A stretch of 64,000 bases of DNA, taken from positions 1 to 64,000 of the forward strand of contig NZ_JAKSXX010000116.1 in the NCBI RefSeq assembly GCF_022829385.1, written 5' to 3'. Source of the DNA: Methylobacterium sp. J-070. Its GTDB lineage: Bacteria; Pseudomonadota; Alphaproteobacteria; Rhizobiales; Beijerinckiaceae. Positions 35,633-44,449 of this stretch are shown here, in pieces. Position 1 is the first letter of the stretch. Each line of letters begins with the position of its first letter. A program made the translations under genes and the position numbers. The notes under the pieces were generated by a model. That model did no database searches and had not been told where the DNA came from. It saw only the letters and a program-made list of their open reading frames with translations.

Positions 35633-36739
35633 ATGATCGCCTACATCCTGCGCCGCATCGGCCTGATGATCCCGACGCTGCTGGGGATCATGCTGATCAC
35701 CTTCACCATCGTGCAGTTCGCCCCCGGCGGACCGGTGGAGCGGGTGCTGTCGCAGCTCCAGGGTCAGCGTGACGGTGCGATGTCGCGTGTGACCGGCGGC
35801 TCCGGCGATCTCGGCGGCGGCTCCCGGCCCTCCGGCGGCGGCGGCGAGGCCGGCTCCCGCTACCGCGGCGCGCAAGGATTGAGCCCGGACTTCATCGCCA
35901 AGCTGGAGAAGCAGTTCGGCTTCGACAAGCCGGCGCCGGAGCGCTTCGCCAAGATGCTCTGGGATTACGCCCGGTTCGATTTCGGCCGCAGCTATTTCCG
36001 GGACGTCACCGTCATCCAGCTCATTCGGGAGCGGCTGCCGGTCTCGATCTCGCTCGGCCTGTGGATGACCCTGCTGTCGTACGCGATCTCGATCCCGCTC
36101 GGCATCCGCAAGGCCGTGAAGGACGGCGAGCGCTTCGACCGCTGGACCTCCTTCGTGGTGATCATCGGCTACGCGATCCCGGGCTTCCTGTTCGGGCTGA
36201 TGCTGATCATCCTGTTCGCGGGCGGCTCGTTCTACCAGTGGTTCCCGCTGCGCGGCCTGACCAGCGAGGGCTGGGAGGGCTTCTCCACATGGCACAAGGT
36301 CACCGACTACGCGTGGCACATGGTGCTGCCGCTGACCGCCCTGGTGATCGGCGCCTTCGCGACCTCGACCCTGCTCACCAAGAACTCGTTCCTCGACGAG
36401 ATCCGGAAGCAGTACGTGCTGACCGCCCGGATGAAGGGCCTGTCGGAGCGGCGCGTGCTCTACGGCCACGTGTTCCGCAACGCCATGCTGATCGTGATCG
36501 CGGGCTTCCCCGGGGCCTTCATCTCGGCCTTCTTCACCGGCTCGCTGCTGATCGAGACGATCTTCTCCCTCGACGGCCTGGGTGAGCTGTCCTTCCGGGC
36601 GATCGTCGGGCGCGACTATCCGGTGGTGTTCGCGACCCTGTACATCTTCTCCCTGCTCGGGCTCGCGGTGAACCTGCTGTCGGACCTGATCTACGTCTGG
36701 ATCGACCCGCGGATCGATTTCTCGGCACGGGCGACCTGA
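35633..36739 (+). CDS. yejB: ABC transporter permease, YejB-like
   Basis: A 368-residue inner-membrane permease of the DppB/YejB type. The N-terminal helix is MIAYILRRIGLMIPTLLGIM, followed by a periplasmic stretch with a Gly/Ser-rich insertion (about 50-82) and five further hydrophobic segments. The EAA-like loop TARMKGLSERRVLYGHVFRNA contacts the ATPase. A GAGAG site precedes the ATG. The expected partners yejE (second permease) and yejF (ATPase) do not follow; the next genes are on the opposite strand. Confidence 0.92.
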   Translation: MIAYILRRIGLMIPTLLGIMLITFTIVQFAPGGPVERVLSQLQGQRDGAMSRVTGGSGDLGGGSRPSGGGGEAGSRYRGAQGLSPDFIAKLEKQFGFDKPAPERFAKMLWDYARFDFGRSYFRDVTVIQLIRERLPVSISLGLWMTLLSYAISIPLGIRKAVKDGERFDRWTSFVVIIGYAIPGFLFGLMLIILFAGGSFYQWFPLRGLTSEGWEGFSTWHKVTDYAWHMVLPLTALVIGAFATSTLLTKNSFLDEIRKQYVLTARMKGLSERRVLYGHVFRNAMLIVIAGFPGAFISAFFTGSLLIETIFSLDGLGELSFRAIVGRDYPVVFATLYIFSLLGLAVNLLSDLIYVWIDPRIDFSARAT

Positions 36740-36807
36740 GTGATGCAGCTCCGACCCCGGACGCCGGGGAGGGTCCAGGACGGGCCGGGCAGCGGCGCCG
36801 ATCTCGC

Positions 36808-37326
36808 TCAGGCCTCCGGGGCCAGGCTCGCGACGAGCTGGTCCAGCTGCTCGAACTGCTCGCCCCAGCCGCTGGTGCTTCCGGAGGCCATGGCGTCGTC
36901 GAGCGCGTCCTTCGACGGATAGAGTTCGCGCACGATGACCCGTGTCGCGCCATTCCATGCCTCGAAGGTCACCGTGGTGACGGCTCCGTCGTCACCGCCT
37001 TCGTCATTGGTCCAGACGAGGCGGCCATGCGGCGTCACGTCCAAGTATCGACCGAAGAACGCCATGGGCTTCTCCGAGGACGGGTGGCCCATCATCAGCC
37101 GGTAGGTTCCGCCGGTGCGGATATCGGCCTCGAAGGAGACCAGAGAGACGCCGAACGATTTGGGCGCCCACCAGCGCCGGAACAGGTCCGGCCTCGTCCA
37201 GGCTTCGAACACGAGGTGCACCGGGCCGTCGACGATTCGGGTGACGACGAGCTCCCTGTCCGATGTCCGCTCCACCGTCGTGCGGGCCTTCCCGGCGGCG
37301 GGATCACTCCGTCTGCCTGCGTCCAT
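36808..37326 (-). CDS. SRPBCC (AHSA1-like) protein
   Basis: A 172-residue START/Bet v1-like protein of the AHSA1 group. The family start RELVVTRIVDGPVHLVFEAW, the WWAPKSFG motif, DIRTGGTYRLMM and a C-terminal GWGEQFEQLDQLV helix are present. Such proteins bind small hydrophobic ligands in a central cavity. It overlaps the ArsR-type regulator gene by 23 bases, the standard ArsR-AHSA1 pairing. Confidence 0.9.
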   Translation of the reverse strand: MDAGRRSDPAAGKARTTVERTSDRELVVTRIVDGPVHLVFEAWTRPDLFRRWWAPKSFGVSLVSFEADIRTGGTYRLMMGHPSSEKPMAFFGRYLDVTPHGRLVWTNDEGGDDGAVTTVTFEAWNGATRVIVRELYPSKDALDDAMASGSTSGWGEQFEQLDQLVASLAPEA

Positions 37327-37669
37327 CGAACGTCTCCCTCTGCTTCAGTTCTTCGACGATCTGATCCAACGCATCGAATCGCGACGCCCAGAGCCCGCGG
37401 TACGCCTCGATCCAGGCCGTCTCCTCCGCCAACGTGCTGCGGCCGAGCTTGCAGGTCCGCACGCGTCCGATCTTCTGTGTCGTGACCAGTCCCGCCCGTT
37501 CCAGGACGCCGACGTGCTTCTTCATGCCCGTGAGGGTCATGTGGAACCTGTCTGCCAGTTCCGTGATCGACGCATCGGCACGCCCCAAGTGCTCCAGGAC
37601 GCCCCGGCGTGTGGCGTCCGAGAGCGCCGCGAAGGAAGCATCGAGGCGCGTCGCCAAAAGCTGAACCAT
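37304..37669 (-). CDS. ArsR-family HTH transcriptional regulator
   Basis: A 121-residue winged-helix regulator. The HTH is ALSDATRRGVLEHLGRADASI then TELADRFHMTLTGMKKHVGV, with the wing GLVTTQKIGRVRTCKLG. The cysteine pairs that sense arsenic or other metals are absent from the recognition helix, so it probably responds to something else. It is the first gene of the two-gene unit with the SRPBCC protein and likely represses its own promoter. Confidence 0.92.
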   Translation of the reverse strand: MVQLLATRLDASFAALSDATRRGVLEHLGRADASITELADRFHMTLTGMKKHVGVLERAGLVTTQKIGRVRTCKLGRSTLAEETAWIEAYRGLWASRFDALDQIVEELKQRETFDGRRQTE

Positions 37670-38097
37670 CGAGTTCAGTTTCTATCGGATCGGGCGGGAT
37701 CCCGCAAGTTGACGCGCCTCGGCCATCTGGACACGAAACCTTCTGGCGACGGTGAAGGGTTGAGGACTGACGGTGGCGCATCACCCGAGAGCCGAGGCTC
37801 CGTCCTGAACGCAACTCCCTCGTCCACCGGGTCCGGGTCGACGGTCCGAGGTGGCTATCGCGGAGACGCGCGGAGGCGCCTCCGGCATCGGCGACGCCGG
37901 ATCGCGCGGGTCCCTCGATCGCGGTCCGCGCGGCCCCGTACCGTCAGGGCGTTATGCCGGGGTCGGGTCGCGAGCGGGTGTGACGGCGATGTCGGCTTCG
38001 ATGCCTCGGCCATCCGGACGACGACCCTCGCGAACCCACCCGATGCGGACCTTCAGGGGGATCTCGCGCGCTGGATCCGACCCGCGAGGCGTTCGGG
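37670..38097. other. Gap without a recognisable gene
   Basis: These 428 bases upstream of the ArsR-type regulator carry only Arg/Pro-rich shadow frames. The first 60 bases presumably hold the arsR promoter, but no clear operator palindrome was identified. Confidence 0.5.
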
Positions 38098-38709
38098 TCA
38101 GGCGAGCGGCGAGCCCGGATCCGGCAAAGCGATCGTCGAGGTCGCCTCGAGGATCTGGTCCGGGCCGCCCTTCGGCGGCCAGACGCCGGCCCCGTAGGCG
38201 TTTCCGCGCAGAATCGCCCGCTCCTCCAGGCTGGAGAAGGCCCAGATGTGCGTGATCCGCGGCGCGCCGTCGAGGGCGTAGAGATTGGTCACGAGGTGCG
38301 CGGTGTAAGCCCGGGCCGGCGCCATCGCCGCCTTCCAGGCCGCCAGCGTCGGCGCGAGGCCGCCCGGCCGGAGCCGGTAGGTGCGGACCTCGTAGACGCC
38401 GCCGCGCGGGCCGGTCTGCAGCGGCGGCAGGAACGGGAACGGCGCGTAGCTGTCCATCGTCAGGGCGGTGAGCAGATCGCCGGCATGGAAGGGGGCGGCG
38501 CTCATCAGGGCGCGCCGCCGCTCCGCGGTCATCGCCTCCGGGGTGTCGAAGCCGCGCAGGACGATTACCCGCCCGAGGGTGCCGATGTCGGTCCGCCAGC
38601 AGCCGAGCAGCGTCCCGGCCTCCGCCTCGGCCGCCCAGGTTCGCGCCCGCTCGCAGACTTGGCCGAGCGACAGCAACGGGCACGACAGCGTTGCGAGTTC
38701 GTAGAGCAT
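38098..38709 (-). CDS. NIPSNAP family protein
   Basis: A 203-residue protein with two NIPSNAP-type ferredoxin-like repeats. The first starts MLYELATLSCPLLSLGQVCE; the second starts VYEVRTYRLRPGGLAPTLAA (about 102-121) and continues to IWAFSSLEERAILR. Each half has the Tyr-Glu-[LV]-R/A-T-Y opening of the family. The function is unknown. The start at 38709 was taken because it begins directly with the first repeat. Confidence 0.8.
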   Translation of the reverse strand: MLYELATLSCPLLSLGQVCERARTWAAEAEAGTLLGCWRTDIGTLGRVIVLRGFDTPEAMTAERRRALMSAAPFHAGDLLTALTMDSYAPFPFLPPLQTGPRGGVYEVRTYRLRPGGLAPTLAAWKAAMAPARAYTAHLVTNLYALDGAPRITHIWAFSSLEERAILRGNAYGAGVWPPKGGPDQILEATSTIALPDPGSPLA

Positions 38710-38756
38710 GGTTCGACCGACCCGGTTGAAGCAGTCCTCTCCGTCGTCTCGCCCGC

Positions 38757-38826
38757 AGCGAAGGGACCAGCGTAGCGCGGCATCGACGGGCGCGGCGCCG
38801 CTGGATGGCTTCGCTGCGCTCCCACG
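38757..38826. repeat. Dispersed palindromic repeat (CTTCGCTGCGCTC-type)
   Basis: GCAGCGAAGGGACCAGCGTA and, 40 bases on, CTGGATGGCTTCGCTGCGCT form the two halves of a common alphaproteobacterial intergenic repeat. It lies between the NIPSNAP gene and the AraC regulator. Confidence 0.5.
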
Positions 38827-38914
38827 GACGCCGACATCCTCGGCCGGAGGACGCCGCACCCTCGGCCTCCAGGCTCACGGTGGAAACTGGGTCGCTTCGG
38901 CAACCCGGCAAGGA

Positions 38915-39715
38915 TCAGGCGGGCGCCTGGCGCGCTCCGGCCGGCCCCAACACCCGCGCCATCGTCCCGCGCAAGGCCTGCGCGCTCCGATATCCCACCG
39001 CCGCCGCCACCGCCCGGGGTGGCCGCCCTTCGGCGGCGAGGGCCATCGCCCGGATCACCCGGGCCCGGGCCCGCCAGTCGCCGAAGCTCAGGCCCGTCTC
39101 GGCGCGGAACCCCCGCGTCAGGGTGCGCCGGCTCGCTCCGGCGCGGTCGGCCCAGGCATCGAGGTCGTCCGCCGAGGCCGGATCCGCGATGATGCCGAGG
39201 CAGACCCGGCGCAGGCGCGGATCGCGGGGAAGCGGCAGGGTGAGCGGCGTCTCCGGGGCGCGGCCGATCTCGTCGAGCACCAGGGCGGCGAGGTGGCCCC
39301 CGCGCCCGTCCGCCGCGTAGAGGATCGGCTCCTCGGCCAGCGCCACGAGAGCCGCCGCCAGGAGGCGCGACACCGCGATCACCCGGCAGCCGGTCGGAAA
39401 GCCCACGACCGCTGCCGGATCGAGATAGGCCGAGCACATCGCCACGGCGCCGTGGGTCGCCACCGCGTGCGGGAGGCGCGGCGGGATCCACAGGGCGTGA
39501 CCGTCCGGCACGACCCAGGTTCCGTCCTCGGCCGAGGCCATCATTAGGCCGGCGGTGGCGTAGAGCAGCTGCGCCCGCGGGTGGAAGTGCCGGTCCAGCA
39601 CCATCCCGGCCGCGTACGTCTTGGGCATGACCGCGACGGCGCGGGGCACGTCCTGGTAGTCGGCGGCGTTCGTGGACCGCGCGGATCCCGGCGAGAATGG
39701 CCCGTCTCCATACAT
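38915..39715 (-). CDS. AraC-family transcriptional regulator with cupin sensor
   Basis: A 266-residue regulator. The N-terminal cupin-like ligand domain contains HFHPRAQLLYATAG and WVVPDGHALWIPPRLPH. The C-terminal AraC/XylS domain has the first HTH at ADDLDAWADRAGASRRTLTR and the second at PRAVAAAVGYRSAQALRGTM. It diverges from an MFS transporter with 61 bases between starts, so it most likely controls that gene and itself. Confidence 0.92.
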   Translation of the reverse strand: MYGDGPFSPGSARSTNAADYQDVPRAVAVMPKTYAAGMVLDRHFHPRAQLLYATAGLMMASAEDGTWVVPDGHALWIPPRLPHAVATHGAVAMCSAYLDPAAVVGFPTGCRVIAVSRLLAAALVALAEEPILYAADGRGGHLAALVLDEIGRAPETPLTLPLPRDPRLRRVCLGIIADPASADDLDAWADRAGASRRTLTRGFRAETGLSFGDWRARARVIRAMALAAEGRPPRAVAAAVGYRSAQALRGTMARVLGPAGARQAPA

Positions 39716-39776
39716 GTCCGGCCCGACACCTCCAGCGGGTCAGGCTATCAGGGGATCGTCCCGGAGGATACGCCGC

Positions 39777-40973
39777 ATGGAACCGGATACCCTGTCCCGC
39801 CGCACCCTGCGCTTCGTCAATGTCGCGCACGCCCTCGACCACTTCGTGCTGCTGATCTACCCGACCGCCGTCATCGCCATCGCGAGCCAGACCGGCCTCG
39901 GCTACGGCGAGCTGATCGGGCTCGCCACCGGCGCCTTCGTGGCCTTCGGCCTCTGCTCCCTGCCCATGGGATCGCTCGCCGACCGGTTCGGGCGCCGCAC
40001 CATGCTGGCGGTGTTCTTCTTCGGCTACGGGCTCGCGTGCCTCGGCGTCGCCACCGCCTCGACGCCGCTCGGCTTCGCGTTGTGGCTGTGCGTGCTCGGC
40101 CTCGCCTCGGCGATCTATCACCCGGTCGGCTCGGCCATGCTGGTGACCCATGCCCGCCGGCTCGGGCGCGATCTCGGCATCAACGGCGTCTGGGGCAATT
40201 TCGGCGCGGCCTCGGCCTCCGGCGTCACCGCGCTCCTCGCCACGACACTCGGCTGGCGTGCGGCCTTCGTGGTGCCGGGCCTCGTCTGTCTCGGCTGCGG
40301 GCTCGCCTTCCTGGCGCTGGTGCCGGGCGACGGCGAGGCCGGCGGACGCAAGGCCGGCGGCGCGGCGGTGATCCCGGTGACGCGGCCCTGGGCGCTGATG
40401 GCGCTGTTCGCCCTGGCGATCTTCGCGGGTGGGCTGACCTTCAACCTGACGACGATCAGCCTGCCCAAGGTGATCGACGAAGGGGTCGGCCACGCCTTGC
40501 CGCTGGCCCTGATCGGGTCGCTCGCGACCGGCGTGTTCCTGTTCGGCGCCCTGATGCAGCTCGCCATGGGCCGGCTGATCGACCGCTTCAGCCTGCCGGC
40601 CCTGTTCGCGGCGCTCTCGGTGCTGCAGCCGCTGGGCCTGGGGATCGCGGCCCTCTCCACCGGCCTGCCGCTGCTCGCCGGGCTCGTGCTCGCCATGACG
40701 GCGATCTACGGGCAGGTGGTGATCAACGACGCGATGATCGCACGCTACGTGCCCCCCGCCTACCGGGCGCGGGCCTACAGCGTCCGCTACTTCGTGGGCT
40801 TCACGGCGAGCGGCTTCGTGGTGCCGGCCATCGCGCTCCTGCACGACCGCGGCGGCTTCGCGCTGGTGCTCGGCCTTGCCTCGGCCTGTGGCGCGGTGAT
40901 CTGGCTGTCGGCCCTCGGCTTCCTCAAGCTGACCCAGGGCGGCGACCGGCCGGCGCTGGCGGCGGCGGAGTAG
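39777..40973 (+). CDS. MFS transporter
   Basis: A 398-residue major facilitator with about twelve hydrophobic segments. The MFS loop 2-3 signature is MGSLADRFGRRTMLAVFFFG (about 61-80), and helix 4 carries GLASAIYHPVGSAMLVTHAR. The YHPVGSA motif is shared with fosmidomycin-resistance-type MFS exporters, which suggests drug or metabolite efflux, without proof of substrate. GGAGG lies about 9 bases before the ATG. The neighbouring divergent AraC regulator probably controls it. Confidence 0.9.
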   Translation: MEPDTLSRRTLRFVNVAHALDHFVLLIYPTAVIAIASQTGLGYGELIGLATGAFVAFGLCSLPMGSLADRFGRRTMLAVFFFGYGLACLGVATASTPLGFALWLCVLGLASAIYHPVGSAMLVTHARRLGRDLGINGVWGNFGAASASGVTALLATTLGWRAAFVVPGLVCLGCGLAFLALVPGDGEAGGRKAGGAAVIPVTRPWALMALFALAIFAGGLTFNLTTISLPKVIDEGVGHALPLALIGSLATGVFLFGALMQLAMGRLIDRFSLPALFAALSVLQPLGLGIAALSTGLPLLAGLVLAMTAIYGQVVINDAMIARYVPPAYRARAYSVRYFVGFTASGFVVPAIALLHDRGGFALVLGLASACGAVIWLSALGFLKLTQGGDRPALAAAE

Positions 40974-41039
40974 CGCGGCCGTTTGCGAGACCGCCTCGAC
41001 GCTGCTACGCGGCGAGCCGTCCGATCCCGCGAGCGCACC

Positions 41040-41546
41040 GTGACCGCATTGTCCCTCGTCATCCGGCCCGAGCGGCCGGAGGATGCCGCCGCCATCGCGC
41101 GTCTCCAGGCCCGGGCCTTCGGACCCGGCCGCTTCGCCCGCACCGCCTACCGGCTGCGCGAGGGGGCGGCGGAGCGGATGGACCTCGGCGTCACCGCCTG
41201 GGTCGGCAGCTTCCTGGTCGGCTCCGTGCGGATGGGGCCGGTGCGGGCCGGGCCGGCGGCCTTCGTGATGCTGGGCCCGCTCGCGGTGGATCCGAGCTTC
41301 GAGGGCCGGGGCATCGGCGGGACCCTCGCCCGCGCGGCGATCGAGGCGGCCCGGCAGGCGGGCGAGGGGCTGGTTATCCTGGTGGGGGACGCGCCCTATT
41401 ACAGCCGCTTCGGTTTCAGCCCGATCCCGCCCGGGCGGCTGACCCTGCCGGGTCCGGTCGACCCCGTGCGCCTCCTGTGGCTCGAACTCACCGACGGATT
41501 CGCCGCGGGTGTCGCGGGTCCCGTGGAGGCCGCACGCGACCGGTAG
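41040..41546 (+). CDS. GNAT N-acetyltransferase
   Basis: A 168-residue GNAT protein with a GTG start. The order is an IRPERPEDAAAIARLQARAF opening, the central strands LGPLAVDPSFEGRGIGGTLA (acetyl-CoA motif A, about 78-97, with Q/RxxGxG/A) and ILVGDAPYYSRFGF at motif B. The Y-Y-x-R-F-G-F pattern is typical of the subgroup often annotated as predicted N-acetyltransferase YhbS. The substrate is unknown. Confidence 0.88.
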   Translation: MTALSLVIRPERPEDAAAIARLQARAFGPGRFARTAYRLREGAAERMDLGVTAWVGSFLVGSVRMGPVRAGPAAFVMLGPLAVDPSFEGRGIGGTLARAAIEAARQAGEGLVILVGDAPYYSRFGFSPIPPGRLTLPGPVDPVRLLWLELTDGFAAGVAGPVEAARDR

Positions 41547-41642
41547 CCGGACGGCCGCCTTCCGGGTCTGCGGCGGCCGTCGCTGCCACCTCCGGCACAG
41601 GTCGCGCGTTACGGTCGGCGATCGGACGCGCGCCCCCGCGCC

Positions 41643-43085
41643 GTGCCGATCCTCGACAGGGAGGCGCCGATTCACGACGTCGAACCCGCGCGCTGGTCGT
41701 CCCGCGAAACCGACACGTGGCACCGGATCGCCCGCCACCCCTTCGAGCGCGCGGACCACGGCCTCGACTTCACCCGGCGCCTCGCCCGCGACCGGGGCTG
41801 GTCCCTCGCCTACGCCCGCGGCGGCGTCGAGGCGTATCGCCGCTTCTGCTTCCTGGCGGTGACCTGCGGCGTCGAGGTTACCCCGAGCGAGGAGGTCGAC
41901 GAGGTCTGGCACCAGCACCTGACCTATCCCCGCGATTACTGGGAGGTCTGGTGCGCCGGGGTGCTCCGGACACCGCTGCACCACGATCCCACTTGGGGCG
42001 GCGCCGCCGCGGATGCGCGCGACCGGGCTCAGTATGCCGAGACGCTGGCGCTGCACGAGGCGTGGTCCGGACCCGCCGATCCGGCCTACTGGCCGGCGAC
42101 GCACCGGCGCTTCCGGCGGCGCGCCCGCTTCCGGGTGGTCGACCGCGACGGGGCGCTGATCCTGCCCTGGCGAGGCTGGATCGGCGGCGTCCGGGCCGGG
42201 GCCGGTCTCGGCCTCGCCGGATCCCTGTTCCTGCAGGACGCGACGCCGCCCCGGGCCGCCGGGACCGCGCTGCCGCTCAACCCGTTCGATTGGCCGGCCC
42301 AGCCCTTCCTGATCCTCTACGGCGGCCTCTGCCTCGCGGCCCTGGCGACGGTCGTGGCGCTGGGTCAGGCCAAACGTCGGCCCGGGCGCGATCGGCCCGA
42401 TGCCGACCCGCGCGCGGACGCGGTCGCGGGCGTGGCCGGCGACCTGGACCTCCTGCATCTCGCCTGGCGCGCCGGCGGGCGCGGCCGCGCCGCCGACACG
42501 ATGCTGGCCGACTTCATCGACGCCGGCTCGGCGCGGATCATCGGCGTCGGCGCCGGGATCGGCCTCATGCGCGGCCCCGAGATCGAGGTCGACAGCCGCG
42601 GCGCCACGCTGCTCGAACCCGTCGCGGGTTTCCGCGGCGCGGTCCAGGGGCGCTACAGCGACCGGCGCTTCGTGCAGGACATCGCGCCGGGCCTCGCCGC
42701 CGTGGAGGCGGATCTGCCCCCCGCGGCCTCGCGCCGGAGCGCGCAGGTCGCCCGGATGCACCGGCGGATGGCCGCAGTCGCCTTCGGCCTGATCAAGGTC
42801 GCGGTCGGCCACGCCCGGGACAAGCCGGTCGGCTATCTCCTGGCGCTGATCGCGGCCACCATCGTCCTCGCCCTCGTCGTCGCGATCCTGACGCCGCCCT
42901 GGACGCCGCTCGTGGGCGCCGCGCTCGCGCATTACCGGACGCGGTATCGCCGGGCGGCGACGGCGCCGCAGGACCACGAGGTGCTGTTCGCCTTCGCCCT
43001 GAGCGGCGCGGCAATCCTGGCGGGCACCCACCTGGCCGAGCTCGGCAGGCTCATCCGCGCCCAGGCGGGCGGCGGGGGCGACTGA
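41643..43085 (+). CDS. Membrane protein with GRDP-like N-terminus and TIGR04222-like C-terminus
   Basis: A 480-residue protein with a GTG start. The N-terminal 150 residues resemble glycine-rich domain proteins: GVEAYRRFCFLAVTC and EVDEVWHQHLTYPRDYW (about 84-100). Transmembrane segments follow at about 177-196 and 221-242, then a cytoplasmic region and two more segments near the C-terminus (about 400-420 and 450-465). The second half resembles TIGR04222 proteins in layout. No catalytic motif is recognised and no operon partner is obvious. Confidence 0.7.
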   Translation: MPILDREAPIHDVEPARWSSRETDTWHRIARHPFERADHGLDFTRRLARDRGWSLAYARGGVEAYRRFCFLAVTCGVEVTPSEEVDEVWHQHLTYPRDYWEVWCAGVLRTPLHHDPTWGGAAADARDRAQYAETLALHEAWSGPADPAYWPATHRRFRRRARFRVVDRDGALILPWRGWIGGVRAGAGLGLAGSLFLQDATPPRAAGTALPLNPFDWPAQPFLILYGGLCLAALATVVALGQAKRRPGRDRPDADPRADAVAGVAGDLDLLHLAWRAGGRGRAADTMLADFIDAGSARIIGVGAGIGLMRGPEIEVDSRGATLLEPVAGFRGAVQGRYSDRRFVQDIAPGLAAVEADLPPAASRRSAQVARMHRRMAAVAFGLIKVAVGHARDKPVGYLLALIAATIVLALVVAILTPPWTPLVGAALAHYRTRYRRAATAPQDHEVLFAFALSGAAILAGTHLAELGRLIRAQAGGGGD

Positions 43086-43094
43086 AGACCGCCC

Positions 43095-44276
43095 TCACGC
43101 CCGCCGCAGCGCCAGTCCGGCGATCAGCCCGGCCGCGAGCAGCGCCAGCGCCACCGGCGTCGCCGAGGTGGCGGGCCAGGCGGAAGCCGCAGCGGTGAAG
43201 ATCGCCCCGAAGGTCATCTGCGTGAAGCCGTAGAGGCTAGAGGCAGAACCAGCCGCGTGCGGATCGACGTTCATCAACCCGGCCACGGCATTGGGACTGA
43301 GCAGGCCGACGCCGACCGCGTAGGCGAAGAGCGGCACGATCAGGCTGACGACGCCGAGCATCCCGGTGCGGTCCACCGCCAGCAGCGTCAGCGCCGCCGC
43401 GATGCAGAGGAGGTTGCCGCTCCGGGCCGCCTTGCGGATCGGCACCCGCGCGGCGAGCCGGCTCGCCAGGACCGCTCCGCCGACCATGCCGAACACCACG
43501 ATCAGGCAATCGAACCCGACCTCCTGCGAGGAGCGCCCGAGCCGGTCCACGAGCAGGAACGGCGCCACCGCCAGGAACGCGTACAGGCTGGTGCCGCCGC
43601 AGGCCCCCGCCACCAGGTAGGCGCGGAACACCGGGACCCGGACCAGCCGGAGATAGCCCGCCAGCACCGCGACGAAGCCCGGCAGCGCCACCTTGTGCCG
43701 GTTGGTCTCGGGCAGGGTGAACACCACCGCGGCACCCAGCACGGCGACGAGGCCGGCCAGGACCACGAACACCGCGCGCCAGCCGAAGGCCTCGTTCACC
43801 GCCCCGCCGATCGCCGGCGCCAGGGCCGGGGTCAGCGTCATCGCGGTGGTGAGGATCGCGAGCTTGCGGGCCGCGTCCTCGCGGGTGGAGACGTCGCGCA
43901 CCATCGCCCGGCCGATCACCAGCGAACCGCAGGCCCCGAGCGACTGAAGGACCCGGGCGACCAGCAGGACGCCGATATTCGGTGCGGGGATCGCCAGGAG
44001 CAGGCCGGCGAGATAGAGGCCGAGACCGCCGATCAGGATCGGGCGCCGGCCGTACCGGTCCGAGAGCGGACCGTAGAGGAGCTGGCCGCCCGCGAGCCCG
44101 ATCAGGTAGACGGTGATGGTGAGCTGCGCGCCCGCCGCGCTGGTCCCCAGGTCCGCCGCCGCCGCGGCGAGCGCCGGCACGAAGATGTGCAGGGCGACCG
44201 TTCCCGTCATGGTGACGGCGACCAGCAGCGGCAGGGGTGCCCGGCGCTCCCCCGCATCGGGTCTTCGCTCTGGCAA
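43095..44276 (-). CDS. Bcr/CflA-type MFS drug exporter
   Basis: A 393-residue major facilitator of the Bcr/CflA group. Family signs: VALHIFVPALAAAAADLGTS in helix 1, GQLLYGPLSDRYGRRPILIG (loop 2-3 motif) and ARVLQSLGACGSLVIGRAMV in helix 4, where a proline/glycine antiporter pattern is typical. About twelve hydrophobic segments span the protein. The start is a TTG at 44276 with AGGAA five bases upstream; the earlier ATG at 44375 would add 33 residues without hydrophobic character. Confidence 0.88.
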   Translation of the reverse strand: MPERRPDAGERRAPLPLLVAVTMTGTVALHIFVPALAAAAADLGTSAAGAQLTITVYLIGLAGGQLLYGPLSDRYGRRPILIGGLGLYLAGLLLAIPAPNIGVLLVARVLQSLGACGSLVIGRAMVRDVSTREDAARKLAILTTAMTLTPALAPAIGGAVNEAFGWRAVFVVLAGLVAVLGAAVVFTLPETNRHKVALPGFVAVLAGYLRLVRVPVFRAYLVAGACGGTSLYAFLAVAPFLLVDRLGRSSQEVGFDCLIVVFGMVGGAVLASRLAARVPIRKAARSGNLLCIAAALTLLAVDRTGMLGVVSLIVPLFAYAVGVGLLSPNAVAGLMNVDPHAAGSASSLYGFTQMTFGAIFTAAASAWPATSATPVALALLAAGLIAGLALRRA

Positions 44277-44449
44277 GGGCGTTCCTTCGCGGTGTCCAAC
44301 CCCGCGGGACGGCGGGTCGCGGCCGCTCTCAAGGCAAAGGTCGGGCCCGGAGCCATGCCGCGGGGACGGATCCACCCCGAGGATCCCGAGGCGCGCGCCT
44401 CCCGGGATCGGAGCCTCCGGGGTCCTGCGCGCTCCGGCCCGGGCTCAGA

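Noticed and set aside
38565..43031. 1488-codon minus-strand frame across several plus-strand genes
   Set aside because: It crosses AraC, MFS, GNAT and membrane-protein genes with clear domains; its own translation is low-complexity charged sequence.
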